From contig CP121691.1 in NCBI GenBank assembly GCA_038396585.1, forward strand, positions 2,604,001 through 2,668,000: 64,000 nt of DNA, given 5' to 3'. Of the stretch, positions 53,110 to 62,600 are shown piece after piece (position 1 is the first letter of the stretch; each line of letters starts with the position of its first letter). A program made the translations under genes and the position numbers. The notes beneath the pieces were generated by a model. That model did not search any database. It worked only from the letters and a program-made list of their open reading frames with translations, and was not told where the DNA came from. Source of the stretch: Vallitaleaceae bacterium 9-2 (GTDB lineage: Bacteria; Bacillota; Clostridia; Lachnospirales; Vallitaleaceae).

Positions 53110-53169
53110 AACATCCTCCATAATTTTTTATAAAACTTCAAAACCATAACTATCTTGTCTATTCATAAT

Positions 53170-53206
53170 AAAAAAACACCTTTTCTAATATGGATAGAAA
53201 AGATGT
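53170..53206 (-). terminator. Riboswitch expression-platform terminator
   Basis: A 12-bp fully paired stem (53176-53187 with 53195-53206, one G-U) and 7-base loop, followed by six T on the minus strand, 60 bases before the start of the large protein. A second hairpin (ATAACTA..TAGTTAT) lies just upstream at about 53217-53250. It fits a transcriptional off-switch when cobalamin binds. Confidence 0.88.
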
Positions 53207-53289
53207 CTCACAAATAATAACTACTTTTTCATCATAGTTATTCCTATGTCAAAAGTAATACAACGTCCTCCTTCCCATTCCCGTGAGAA

Positions 53290-53450
53290 ATATAGAGCAT
53301 CTATATGGCAGGTCTCCTGGCTTTGCTTCGTCACACAACTCTCTCCTTCCCATTATATATAACAGTGGATATAAGAGTTTGCTCTGCATTACAGTGGCGG
53401 GACCGCGTTGGCATTGCACCAAACTTCCCTCTTAGCTATAAATAGAACCA
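53290..53450 (-). ncRNA. Cobalamin riboswitch
   Basis: Minus-strand sequence shows the conserved core: AAGAGGGAAG, GGTGCAATGCC, GCGGTCCCGCCACTGTAA, and the B12 box GCCAGGAGACCTGCC at 53307-53321. The 53122-53544 gap holds no gene: it contains this aptamer, the terminator and a promoter. Binding of an adenosyl- or methyl-cobalamin should promote the terminator and repress all five downstream genes, tying them to corrinoid uptake. Confidence 0.96.
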
Positions 53451-53485
53451 TACAGATATTCTTATTAAATTTTCATATACTAGAC

Positions 53486-53514
53486 ATCATAGTTTAGAAG
53501 TCAAAGGATGTCAA
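53486..53514 (-). promoter_or_regulatory. Promoter of the cobalamin riboswitch transcript
   Basis: TTGACA (53509-53514) and TATGAT (53486-53491) with a 17-base spacer on the minus strand. It lies between the anti-sigma gene and the aptamer, so the uptake operon is independent of the sigma-factor genes. Confidence 0.8.
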
Positions 53515-53544
53515 GTGAGTTATTTTTTTGTCATCCTTGTATTT

Positions 53545-54495
53545 TTATGAATCCGATTCCAAAACGGCATCTGGAAGGGCATAAGCTTCCACTTCATCGA
53601 TAAAAATATTTAGTGTTCCATTAAACTTGTCTACATAGTCTTTTGCTTGTTCTTTAGTTTCAAAGCGTCCAAACTCATAGACAAAGCTGTCTTGTGTATC
53701 TTTTAAAATATGATAGTCAATATCGCTATGCATTAAGCCTTCTTCTATGATTGCAAAACTTTCTCCTGCAGGGTAAGAATAGCTTCGAACATTATATAAT
53801 GTCGCTGGTTTTGCTTCCTCTGCTTCAGATGTTGAGAGTTTAATCTCTAGCCTTGCCGGAGAAGCATGTTCAATAACTTCATAGGTCACCTTTGGATTTA
53901 AGACAATGTTAAATCGCACCATGCTATCGTCCAATGTAATGACTCGATATACATCTTCAACGAGCGAAGATTGACTTATCACTTCAAAGTCTTTTAGCAT
54001 ATCCATCATTCGTATCCCTGAAATAGTAAAAGCAAGTACATTAGGGTGTTCATAAGCATTGATGGCATACGTCGATGCTAACTCGACTGTTTCATCTTCT
54101 GTTGTAAAAGATATAAAAATAGATTCTGTCGTTTCTTGGCTAACTCTTTCCATGTCACTTAGGTTAAGTCCGTCATTAATTTGACCGCCACTTGCTTCAT
54201 GATCTACAAATGTCAGCGTTTTGACAATATAGCCAATAATCGGAATATCCTCCACGGCCGCTACAAACGTTTTAGATGTATTGCTAAGGGTCCCTAATAT
54301 AATAATCAGACCTAATACAGCTGCAACTGGTCGTAAATAGCTTGTCATTTTACTATTTTTGACTTTATGGTGCTTAGCTTTATCTGCATCTGCACGCTGG
54401 ATACCTTTTGCAATGGCTAAATCCAAACCATCAGGTACTGGTATTGAATCAAAACTTTCCTTAATCTTATTTTCTATTCTCATCATATTATCCAT
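53545..54495 (-). CDS. Membrane anti-sigma factor-like protein
   Basis: A 316-residue protein. A cytoplasmic N-terminal helix region (1-50, IENKIKESFDSIPVPDGLD), one membrane helix (LRPVAAVLGLIIILGTLS), then an outside segment with VEDIPIIGYIVKTLTF typical of DUF4179-like anti-sigma factors, beta-rich domain, and a C-terminal stretch (YEFGRFETKEQAKDYVDKFNG) resembling a SPOR-like repeat. It overlaps the sigma gene by 8 bp, with GAAGGGATAATCA before its ATG. It most likely holds the sigma factor at the membrane until an envelope signal arrives; the signal is unknown. Confidence 0.78.
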   Translation of the reverse strand: MDNMMRIENKIKESFDSIPVPDGLDLAIAKGIQRADADKAKHHKVKNSKMTSYLRPVAAVLGLIIILGTLSNTSKTFVAAVEDIPIIGYIVKTLTFVDHEASGGQINDGLNLSDMERVSQETTESIFISFTTEDETVELASTYAINAYEHPNVLAFTISGIRMMDMLKDFEVISQSSLVEDVYRVITLDDSMVRFNIVLNPKVTYEVIEHASPARLEIKLSTSEAEEAKPATLYNVRSYSYPAGESFAIIEEGLMHSDIDYHILKDTQDSFVYEFGRFETKEQAKDYVDKFNGTLNIFIDEVEAYALPDAVLESDS

Positions 54496-55015
54496 TGATT
54501 ATCCCTTCCTCCATTAACACTTTTAGCTTATCCAAACTTCGATAAAGTGTTGATTTTACAGTGCTTATTGGTTTATCAAGTATTGATGCAATTTCTTTTA
54601 ACTCATAACTTTCATAAAACCTAAGCATTAAAATAATGCGTTCTGTTGAATTTAATTGATCCAACATTTTTTTCATATCTTCCCTTAATTCCATTTGTTC
54701 ATATGCATCGAGGTTTTTCGTATGGATATCCACAACTTCTTCTTCTTGGTTTAGTGGAATGACTTTATTGTTATTACGAAGTTGATCTATCGATTGATTT
54801 ATAACTATACGAATAAACCATGTTTTCATATGCTTGACGGATGTCATTTTTTCTAAAGCTGTATAGGCCTTATATACTGATTCTTGTATAACATCCAACG
54901 CATATTGCTCATCTTTTACATATGAAAATGCAATGCGATAAAATTGGGCTTTATTTATTTCCAACATTTCTAAAAATAGCGCTTCATTAGGTTTTTTTTT
55001 CTTTTTAACGTTCAC
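54488..55015 (-). CDS. ECF (extracytoplasmic function) sigma factor
   Basis: A 175-residue sigma-70 family regulator. Region 2 includes FYRIAFSYVKDEQYALDVIQESVYKAY, and region 4 is LNSTERIILMLRFYESYELKEIASILDKPISTVKSTLYR, the DNA-binding helix. The initiation codon is GTG, five to six bases after GGAGG. It is encoded with its overlapping anti-sigma partner; no matching promoter target can be named from the sequence alone. Confidence 0.93.
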   Translation of the reverse strand: MNVKKKKKPNEALFLEMLEINKAQFYRIAFSYVKDEQYALDVIQESVYKAYTALEKMTSVKHMKTWFIRIVINQSIDQLRNNNKVIPLNQEEEVVDIHTKNLDAYEQMELREDMKKMLDQLNSTERIILMLRFYESYELKEIASILDKPISTVKSTLYRSLDKLKVLMEEGIING

Positions 55016-55100
55016 ATATGCCTCCTTAACTCTTTTATAAATTGCAATTTATATCTATTAGACTTCATCTTTCACTTAAAAGTTTCATAAGTGCAAAAAA

Positions 55101-55152
55101 AGCCTTGAAAACCTATTCATATTCGTTGAACATGAGTAATGTTTTCAAGGCT
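55101..55152 (-). terminator. Terminator after glyoxalase gene
   Basis: Perfect 12-bp arms AGCCTTGAAAAC and GTTTTCAAGGCT with a 28-base loop, followed by seven T on the minus strand. Confidence 0.85.
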
Positions 55153-55163
55153 AATTTAAGCAA

Positions 55164-55532
55164 TTATCTTGTCGGAACGATTTCTAACCAGTACCCATCA
55201 GGGTCAGCGATAAAATATATGCCCATCTTTTTATTTTCATAACAGATGCATCCCATCTGCTCGTGCAATGCATGTGCTTTATCATAGTCGTCTACGCGAA
55301 AAGCAAGGTGAAATTCACAATCGCCCAAATTATAAGGTCGATCCCAATCTCTTAACCATGTTAGTTCCAACTCAAACTCGGAATGTTCATTACCTAAATA
55401 GGTTATAATAAACGATCCATCGTCTGCTGTTTTTCTTCTTTTTTCTGTTAATCCCAGCGCTTTGTTATAAAAATCAAGGGATTTATCTAAGTCTCTTACA
55501 TTGTAATTTTCATGAATCATTTGAAATTTCAT
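55164..55532 (-). CDS. Glyoxalase I (lactoylglutathione lyase) family protein
   Basis: A 122-residue vicinal-oxygen-chelate enzyme. HENYNVRDLDKSLDFYNKALGL opens the first module, with the first metal His; FELELTW carries a metal Glu, EFHLAFRVDD the second His and YWLEIVPT the second Glu, so all four ligands of a Ni/Zn glyoxalase I seem present. The likely start is ATG 55532 (MKFQMI) after GAGAGGTG. It detoxifies methylglyoxal-thiol adducts in the family. It lies 28 bp after the MBL-fold gene. Confidence 0.88.
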   Translation of the reverse strand: MKFQMIHENYNVRDLDKSLDFYNKALGLTEKRRKTADDGSFIITYLGNEHSEFELELTWLRDWDRPYNLGDCEFHLAFRVDDYDKAHALHEQMGCICYENKKMGIYFIADPDGYWLEIVPTR

Positions 55533-55560
55533 CATATCCACCTCTCGTTATCGTTTGATG

Positions 55561-56265
55561 TTATCTATCAATGCTCCACTGTTGCCCTTCTTGGCTGATT
55601 TCCATAATCTGTGCATGATTTAAATAGCTGGCTCTTTCCTTCTTAAACTGTTGAATAATGGATGGTTGACCCCAAAAATGCATTGGAAAAACATACTTAA
55701 CCTGGGCTGTGTTAATGAGCTTTTCTAACCCCAAATAATAGTGTTCTTCTTGCCTTGGGTCTAATGGTGCAAAAGCAATATCAATGGGAATCCCCTGAAG
55801 TAATTGCATTTGTTTTAAAAACATTGTTGTCATCGTATCATTATAGTGCTGGGTCTCTCCACTCCAAAGCCACCAGTTTAAGTCTCCTGCAAAATAGATA
55901 GTTTTATCCAAATAATGTATCAAAAACGCAACACCGGCATCTGTTGATTGCAACGTCGTTACAATGATTTTTTCTTGTTGATTATCATATAATACATACT
56001 CTTGACTATGATGCACATATAGAATTGATTCCGTCTTATTTGTATATGCGATATCAAAAGATAAGACAAATTCGATATTTGGATGTTGTTCGACCAGGGA
56101 GAACACAACTGGGTTAAAATGATCATGATGGCTATGGCTGGAAAACACAAAAAGCTTCTTATGGGTATCCAACGAAGGGATCTCCCCTTTGTAATAATCA
56201 AATAAAAAATAACAGGATTCCCATTCAATTAAAAATCCGCTATGACTTATATATGTAATCTCCAT
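55561..56265 (-). CDS. MBL-fold metal-dependent hydrolase
   Basis: A 234-residue metallo-beta-lactamase-fold protein of the short, UlaG/YtnP-like kind. SSHSHHDHFNP is the HxHxDH metal motif near residue 46, IYFAGDLNWW carries the bridging Asp and VFPMHFWGQP the last His. AAGGGGAGC precedes the start at 56265. No signal peptide. Substrate unknown. The next gene downstream is the glyoxalase I-like enzyme; a shared pathway is not shown. Confidence 0.88.
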   Translation of the reverse strand: MEITYISHSGFLIEWESCYFLFDYYKGEIPSLDTHKKLFVFSSHSHHDHFNPVVFSLVEQHPNIEFVLSFDIAYTNKTESILYVHHSQEYVLYDNQQEKIIVTTLQSTDAGVAFLIHYLDKTIYFAGDLNWWLWSGETQHYNDTMTTMFLKQMQLLQGIPIDIAFAPLDPRQEEHYYLGLEKLINTAQVKYVFPMHFWGQPSIIQQFKKERASYLNHAQIMEISQEGQQWSIDR

Positions 56266-56325
56266 AAGCTCCCCTTTCCACATTTTGTCCTAGATTATGT
56301 TCCTTTTATTATAGTATAGTTCACA

Positions 56326-57681
56326 CTATTTGTACATACGCGCTTTTTTACCTCTTCGAACATCAATCATATGTTTTACATCTTGTAATATAGCATCACT
56401 GGAGACTTCAACCATTAACCATTTTTGTCCCATTCCACTCTTCGTGTCACGGTAGAGCTTTTGAGTATATTGGGTAAATAAGGGCAAGGCTCCTTCGATT
56501 TTTACAACTTCGCGTTGACCGACAACGACCAGTGCAATAAACCTTCCTACTTCTGGGTATATCGTACAAAGTGCTCGTCCCGATTTCTTATACTTGATAT
56601 TCCATCCATATTGCATTGAACATTGACTGTATTCGATAGATGGCTTGCTTTGATGTGTTTGTTCCAAATAGTCACATAACTGCTCAAATAAAATATTATC
56701 CACAAAATCTTTTAATATTGCCATCGTTGGCTTTTGCTGTTGGTTGGTTTTGTCCCAAACGGGTTGCTTACGTTTTTGAGAGGCTTTTATTGGCATCCAA
56801 AGTTCCATATAACTCGATTGTTCTGTCATTTGTTCATAAACCTCGACGGCATAGTTTCCACAAGCTATTTCGTGTTGAACAATCCATTGATTCAAAAACA
56901 TGGATGCTTTATATATGGCTGAATCAATCAAATCCTGAAAACTCTCTGCTTCAACTTGGCAAACTAGATACTCTCCTGCTTCCAAGGTATATTGATCCAA
57001 CTGTTGATCTACCACTAACTCCTTAGCTTTTGCTCCTGCTAAATACATAAAGCACCCTTCTCTAGCTTCCCCCTTATACAATAGACCATATTCTTTATCT
57101 TTGCATATCTGTTGTCGAATTTTCATTTTCTTTTGATGAAAAGCATCCCACAATTCACCTATAGTTGATACACCTGTTGATTTTCCATAACCTAATTCCG
57201 TCTCATCCACCTGTCCTTTAACTCCCACTATCTTGTAGTCATCCTCTATGTATTGTCGTGTGATTTCAATTACAATGCCATCCACAATCAACGGCACATT
57301 TTCTTGTGCTTGTTCATAGTGTAAGGATAATTCAGGTTTTACAAAATGGTTGAGGTGCGGTTTTTCTTTTCGATACACTTCCGGCGTAATGCCATATACC
57401 TCTTTAAATGCACGCGTAAAGCTTGGATGACTAGAAAATCCATATGTCAATGCAATATCAATAATACGTTTATCCGTATTGATAATCTCATCCGATGCTT
57501 TTGCTAGCTTACGCAATTTGACGTACTCGGTTACTGATTGATTCACCAAACGTCTAAATAAACGTTGAAAATAATATACAGATAAATTCACCTTTTGCGC
57601 TAGTGCTTCGATTGCAATGTCTTGTTGCAGATGTTCTTCAATGTAATCTAATGATTGTTCAATTGCCTCCCATGAATGCAT
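56326..57681 (-). CDS. AraC-family regulator with effector-binding and DUF3788-like domains
   Basis: A 451-residue regulator. Two helix-turn-helix units at residues 5-105 (AIEALAQKVNLSVYYFQRLFRR and IIDIALTYGFSSHPSFTRAFKE). Residues 125-285 form a GyrI-like effector domain (YKIVGVKGQVDETE, LEAGEYLVCQVEAE), known to bind diverse hydrophobic drugs. Residues about 310-450 resemble DUF3788 (YGWNIKYKKSGRALCTIYP, KWLMVEVSSDAILQDVKHMI). AAAGGAGGGATG precedes the start. The three-part arrangement suggests a xenobiotic-responsive regulator; target unknown. Confidence 0.85.
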   Translation of the reverse strand: MHSWEAIEQSLDYIEEHLQQDIAIEALAQKVNLSVYYFQRLFRRLVNQSVTEYVKLRKLAKASDEIINTDKRIIDIALTYGFSSHPSFTRAFKEVYGITPEVYRKEKPHLNHFVKPELSLHYEQAQENVPLIVDGIVIEITRQYIEDDYKIVGVKGQVDETELGYGKSTGVSTIGELWDAFHQKKMKIRQQICKDKEYGLLYKGEAREGCFMYLAGAKAKELVVDQQLDQYTLEAGEYLVCQVEAESFQDLIDSAIYKASMFLNQWIVQHEIACGNYAVEVYEQMTEQSSYMELWMPIKASQKRKQPVWDKTNQQQKPTMAILKDFVDNILFEQLCDYLEQTHQSKPSIEYSQCSMQYGWNIKYKKSGRALCTIYPEVGRFIALVVVGQREVVKIEGALPLFTQYTQKLYRDTKSGMGQKWLMVEVSSDAILQDVKHMIDVRRGKKARMYK

Positions 57682-57734
57682 GTCTACATCCCTCCTTTCT
57701 TAATAGATTAGCATATGTCTTTTAAAAAAGCTTA

Positions 57735-58181
57735 TCACCGAGTGCTCTTTCTTCCTCTGCTGGTTTTAATAAAAAACATGATACTCAACGTTATTGCTGA
57801 TACAATCGCAATCAATCCAAACAGCAAAGATAAAGGAATCAGAGCAAAAGGTTCCACTAGCATACCGTCTGGTGCAACATAACTTCCAATTGCATTGTAA
57901 GCAATAGCACTTCCTATACTTGCAACAATTGAAAGTATTAAGACACCTAGTAAAAAAGCCGATACTTTATCTTTTTTCCACTTTTGAGCAATATTTTTAA
58001 GTGCATTCGCCTCTTCAATCGAACTTCCCACTTTCAGCTCATAGTCCATTTGTTGAAGTTCTTCCTGACACTTTGGACATATTTTCAGATGTTCTTCCAC
58101 TAACTTCTTACTTTCTTGACTACATACATCATCATGATATAAGGGTAATAAATCTTTAATAATCTCACAGTTAACTTGCAT
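57735..58181 (-). CDS. Zinc-finger anti-sigma factor
   Basis: A 148-residue protein. An N-terminal zf-HC2-type zinc-binding anti-sigma domain (CEIIKDLLPLYHDDVCSQES, HLKICPKCQEEL) is followed by two membrane helices (AFLLGVLILSIVASIGSAIAY and LIPLSLLFGLIAIVSAITLSIMFF). AAAGGAGAG precedes the ATG, which overlaps the sigma stop by one base (TAATG). It presumably sequesters the sigma factor encoded just upstream. Confidence 0.88.
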   Translation of the reverse strand: MQVNCEIIKDLLPLYHDDVCSQESKKLVEEHLKICPKCQEELQQMDYELKVGSSIEEANALKNIAQKWKKDKVSAFLLGVLILSIVASIGSAIAYNAIGSYVAPDGMLVEPFALIPLSLLFGLIAIVSAITLSIMFFIKTSRGRKSTR

Positions 58182-58657
58182 TATAATCTCTCCTTTATCT
58201 TCTTTTTGGCTCGATGGTAAGTGACTCTTGCCCAACTTTCCGTCTTCATAAACAAATTACCAATCTGAAGAAATGATAGTTCTCCAAATACACGTAGCGT
58301 AAATACTTCCTTGTAGGGTTCTTCAAGCTCATGCAATATTTTATGAATCTCAATAGCTCTTTCTTTTACGACCAATAGATTTTCAATATCTATCGCATCT
58401 GAATATTCTTGTGTTTTATCCGTCGTACTTAGTGTCTTTTTTTGTTTTGTTGAATAGGAAAAATATGTGTTTTTTGCAATTTGGCACAGCCATACATATA
58501 GTTTGCATTTCCCATCAAATTTATCAATGTTTTTTAATGCCTTAAAGAAAGTTTCTTGAGTAATCTCTTCAGCAACCACTGCATTTTTACTTAAAGATAA
58601 AACATACTTATATACATCTTTAAAATACTCCTTGTATATTTGATCAAAATTCGTCAC
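58181..58657 (-). CDS. ECF sigma factor
   Basis: A 158-residue sigma factor with region 2 (YKEYFKDVYKYVLSLSKNAVVAEEITQETFFKAL) and region 4 (LEEPYKEVFTLRVFGELSFLQIGNLFMKTESWARVTYHR). The start is GTG, six bases after GAGGTGAAAGA. It is paired with the zinc-finger anti-sigma gene by a one-base overlap. Target genes unknown. Confidence 0.93.
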   Translation of the reverse strand: MTNFDQIYKEYFKDVYKYVLSLSKNAVVAEEITQETFFKALKNIDKFDGKCKLYVWLCQIAKNTYFSYSTKQKKTLSTTDKTQEYSDAIDIENLLVVKERAIEIHKILHELEEPYKEVFTLRVFGELSFLQIGNLFMKTESWARVTYHRAKKKIKERL

Positions 58658-58740
58658 TCTTTCACCTCGCTTTCCTCTATAAGACTAGACAAGTCAAGAT
58701 TCGTTACAAACTTTTTTATTTTTTTATCTTTTGCTTAATT

Positions 58741-59622
58741 CTATGAACTTATAATCGACAAATATATTTCTACCGTTCTTTTACTATTTTTTTCCTCTGA
58801 ATGTGGATAATGCTCTAATGCAAACCGATGGTCAAGTCTATACCCACTCTCTGGCAACCATTGCATGTACATATAGTTCCAGGCTTCTTCATATTCATCC
58901 GGCCCAACACAAAATCTTCCTACCCCATATTTTCCCATGGGAAGATTTAATTGACCGATGTTACCACTAACCTCTAACGCTTGTTCCACGGACATACACA
59001 CACTTAAACGCAAGTATTCTTCCTCCGTCTCTTGCCCAAAATCATGATAAAGCACAAACCACCTTGTACGCTTTGAGATTAAATCCCGCGCTTTTGCCCA
59101 TTGATACAGTTGATAAAAAAGTTCAGAAAAAAGCGCACTATCCCCTTTATAGACGCCTGTATTTCGAATATAAATTAGCTTCATAGCTGCTTCTTCTTTA
59201 ACATAAGTGTCTATAGGTTCAATGCGCATTTCTAGTTTTTGGGATGTATGTAAAATCATGGGAGACGGACATAGACGTGAATATTTTTTCCGGTAAGCAC
59301 TTCCACTCATTCCATATTTCCCTTGAAAGGCTTTTGCAAACGACGCTTGATGTTCAAATCCAACTCTAGCCGCAATATTGTTAATGGATTGTGTTCTATC
59401 TGCAAGTAACATATAAGCAGCTTTTTCTAATCGAAGTCGTTTAATAAAACTATAGAGGCTCTCGCCTACAATGCCTGAAAAAATACGTTGAAAATGATAT
59501 TCACTAAAGTGTGCAATATTCGCTAGCTCTTTTATCGTTAATGTTTGACTTAAGTGCTCTTCAATATAATCTTGCACTTGATTGATTGGTTTTTGATAAG
59601 GGTTTATCTCACGATTATGCAT
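58741..59622 (-). CDS. AraC-family regulator with GyrI-like effector domain
   Basis: A 293-residue regulator. DNA-binding helix pairs at residues 10-110 (IKELANIAHFSEYHFQRIFSG, INNIAARVGFEHQASFAKAFQG). The rest is a GyrI-like domain (LKLIYIRNTGVYKGDSALFSELFYQL region; ending YLSIISS), a drug-binding beta-alpha fold typical of SbmC/Rob-like proteins. GGGAGAATAC precedes the start. It is downstream of the UvrA-TrmO gene's end on the same strand order and may answer to toxic compounds; target unknown. Confidence 0.88.
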   Translation of the reverse strand: MHNREINPYQKPINQVQDYIEEHLSQTLTIKELANIAHFSEYHFQRIFSGIVGESLYSFIKRLRLEKAAYMLLADRTQSINNIAARVGFEHQASFAKAFQGKYGMSGSAYRKKYSRLCPSPMILHTSQKLEMRIEPIDTYVKEEAAMKLIYIRNTGVYKGDSALFSELFYQLYQWAKARDLISKRTRWFVLYHDFGQETEEEYLRLSVCMSVEQALEVSGNIGQLNLPMGKYGVGRFCVGPDEYEEAWNYMYMQWLPESGYRLDHRFALEHYPHSEEKNSKRTVEIYLSIISS

Positions 59623-59686
59623 ATGTATTCTCCCTATTTTTATTTCATCATATCATATCGTTGATGCGCTTATCAATGCTTGAACC

Positions 59687-62600
59687 TTATTTCTTTATAT
59701 AACCGATACGCATAAGTTCTCCTCCTTGATCGCCTCCTTTTGGACCAAGCTCTATCAGATAGTCGCAGTTTTTTATCATCATAGGATTATGCTCAATAAT
59801 GATAAGCGTCGCTCCTCTTGATTTTAGTCGTTTTAAAACCGCTATGATTTTTTGAGTATCTTCATCACTTAACCCCGTTGTCGGCTCATCCAAGATATAT
59901 AGTGTTTGAGATCCGCGTTTTTTAACTAGTTCCTTTGCGAGTTTTATTCGTTGTGCTTCTCCACCTGAGAGCGTCGTTGCACTTTGTCCCAGCTTTAGAT
60001 ATCCTAAGCCAATTTGATCGAGTGTTAAAAGATACTGAAAAATCCTATCGTCATGTTCATAAATTTTCAACAACTCTTGAACCTCAACGTCAAGGATATC
60101 ACCTATGGACATACCTTTTTCTTTTATATTTAGGATGTTGTCCGCGTATCGCTTTCCATGACATTGGCTACAGGGTATATATATATCTTCCATGTAATGC
60201 ATATTCACAGCCACTTCGCCAAGCCCTTTACACTTCGGGCATTGTCCTTTTGTAGAGTTAAAACTAAAGCTTGCCTTTGTCAAACCTTGAGCTTTTGCTT
60301 GTTGCGTACCGGCATAGCGTTCACGTAGCAATTCAAAGACACCGGTATATGTACCTGGTGTGGAGCGCGGATTGCTTCCTATAGGACTTTGGTTGACATA
60401 GCATACCTGCTCATATGCTTCAAGTCCAACAACCGCCTCTACTTCACCTGACGCTTCGACGGTTTTACCCATATGTTTTAATATAGCCGGATATAATGTT
60501 TTTGCAATCAGGCTACTCTTACCTGAGCCACTAACACCGATAACTGCTGTTAGTTGTCCTATAGGAATCGTCACATCAATATTTTTCAAATTATAGGTTG
60601 CAACTTTTTTCATCTGAATAGCTGCTTCTTGCTTCGTATACAATTTAATATCTTCTATTACTTTTACCTCAGCAGACATTGTTTTAGGATGTCTATGTTC
60701 TAAAGGAACATTCGAGACAATCTCTCCACCATAAACCCCTGCTCTAGGTCCCATTACAAGATGAACATCTGCAATCTCCAAGAAGCTTTTCTTATGTTCA
60801 ACAATAAGTATTGTGTTATCTTGTCTTTTTAGCTCCAACAGTGTCTCCATTAAAAATTGATAGTCTTTTGGATGTAACCCCTTAGAAGGTTCATCCATAA
60901 TATAGGTAATATTACTAAGCCCTGAACCCAATTGACTAGCCAACTTAAGCCTTTGAGCCTCACCGGCAGAGAGGCTTGGTATGCTTCTGTCTATGGAAAG
61001 GTAACCAATACCCACATCCAATATACGCTTTAAACGCCGATTCAGTTGAACAAAAAGCTTCTTCGTTTGCTCCTGTTGGTTATGTGGTAAATGCATATAC
61101 ATATGATGGCACCATGTGTGGAGTTCATCACTACTTAACTTAATCACCTTCACATATCGATCTCCCATAATATGCACTAATCGTCCTTCCGGTTGTAACC
61201 GTTCTCCTTGGCATTCACTACATATTTGTTTCGTCATATATCGTTGCACTTGTGCATTGGTTTTTGATGAACTTGTCGAGTGCATCAAGCGCTCAATTAA
61301 AGGTATAGCTCCCTCTACAGGTCGAACAATCGTTCCGCTACGTCCTTTAGCATTTTTATAATCCAAACGAACGTTTCGACCATTCGATCCGTGAAGCATT
61401 TCTTGTTTAAATCGCTCCGGCAATTGATTATATGCAAGTTCTAAATCAACATCTAGATCCGCTGCCAATGCCAGCACTTCGCCTCGAATCCAATTAGCAT
61501 TTGGATTTTCTCTATGTTTTCTTAAGTTACCATATAGTGATGACGCCCCATCAAGCAAAGATTTTTCTGGCGCTTCAACGATTTTAGATGGATCAATCCC
61601 CATCTGCATGCCTAAACCTTTGCAAACAGGACACATATAATCAGGATGGTTCGAACTAAATAGTTGCGGTGTTCGATCAAAGAAAACCTCACCGCAGGAT
61701 GAGCAAACATTACCTGCATCAATTTCATGGTGACATATCGGACATATACGCTGTCCGATAATTGAAAAAATCAACTTGAGAATATCACCAATTTTTGTAA
61801 CACTTCCAACACTTGACCTCGGATTTGCTCCTAAAGCTTTTTGATCGATTGCAATAGCTGGCTGTAAACCAGTGATATTATCCACGTAGCGATCCGATAG
61901 GGCTACATCCCCCATCGGATTTGATAAAATAAGATCCATAAATTGTCTTTGACTTTCTGCATATAAAATATCGAATGCCAAACTGGATTTTCCACTGCCG
62001 CTGACCCCTGAAATCAGCGTAATTTTATTTTTAGGTATTTTAACGGATAGATTTTTCAAATTATGAATATGTGCATTATGAATCTGAATATTCTTGGAAT
62101 CCTCTTCATGTTCATCCAAAGGAATCTGTTCAAGATCCATGGATAGTTTCTTGAATTTTAAAACCTTTGTTTGCATTGGTCTTGCATCAACCTCTTTAGG
62201 CTGTGCAAAGGTTTTTTTCTTTGTCCAATGCGAAACCCAGCTAGGTACACCGGCACTCTTAATACAATCCATTGAAGGTTGATAAAACATCACTTGTAAT
62301 ATTTTACTTCCTATAAAGCCATCAAATCCTATAATCTCAATGAAGCCATCATCATGCCAAACATTATTCACACGAACAAGCGTCGACCCTATCGGATTTG
62401 GGCGGACTGGTGAACGTGTAGCAAATACGCCTGTACGGGGAGCATGGTTATACGGTGGCATGCATGTCCTGATTTTTCGAAAATTATCTCCATCAAAGCG
62501 ATCAAACCACCATAAAACACGTAAGCAGTCTCCTTGTTGAATGTGGTGGATATTTGTATCCGTCTTATTTAATTGAATCCCCATACGCTTGCCATAACGC

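Noticed and set aside
53545-55015. Sigma/anti-sigma pair as part of the corrinoid-uptake operon
   Set aside because: The riboswitch transcript has its own promoter between them, so regulation is separate; shared strand alone is not evidence.
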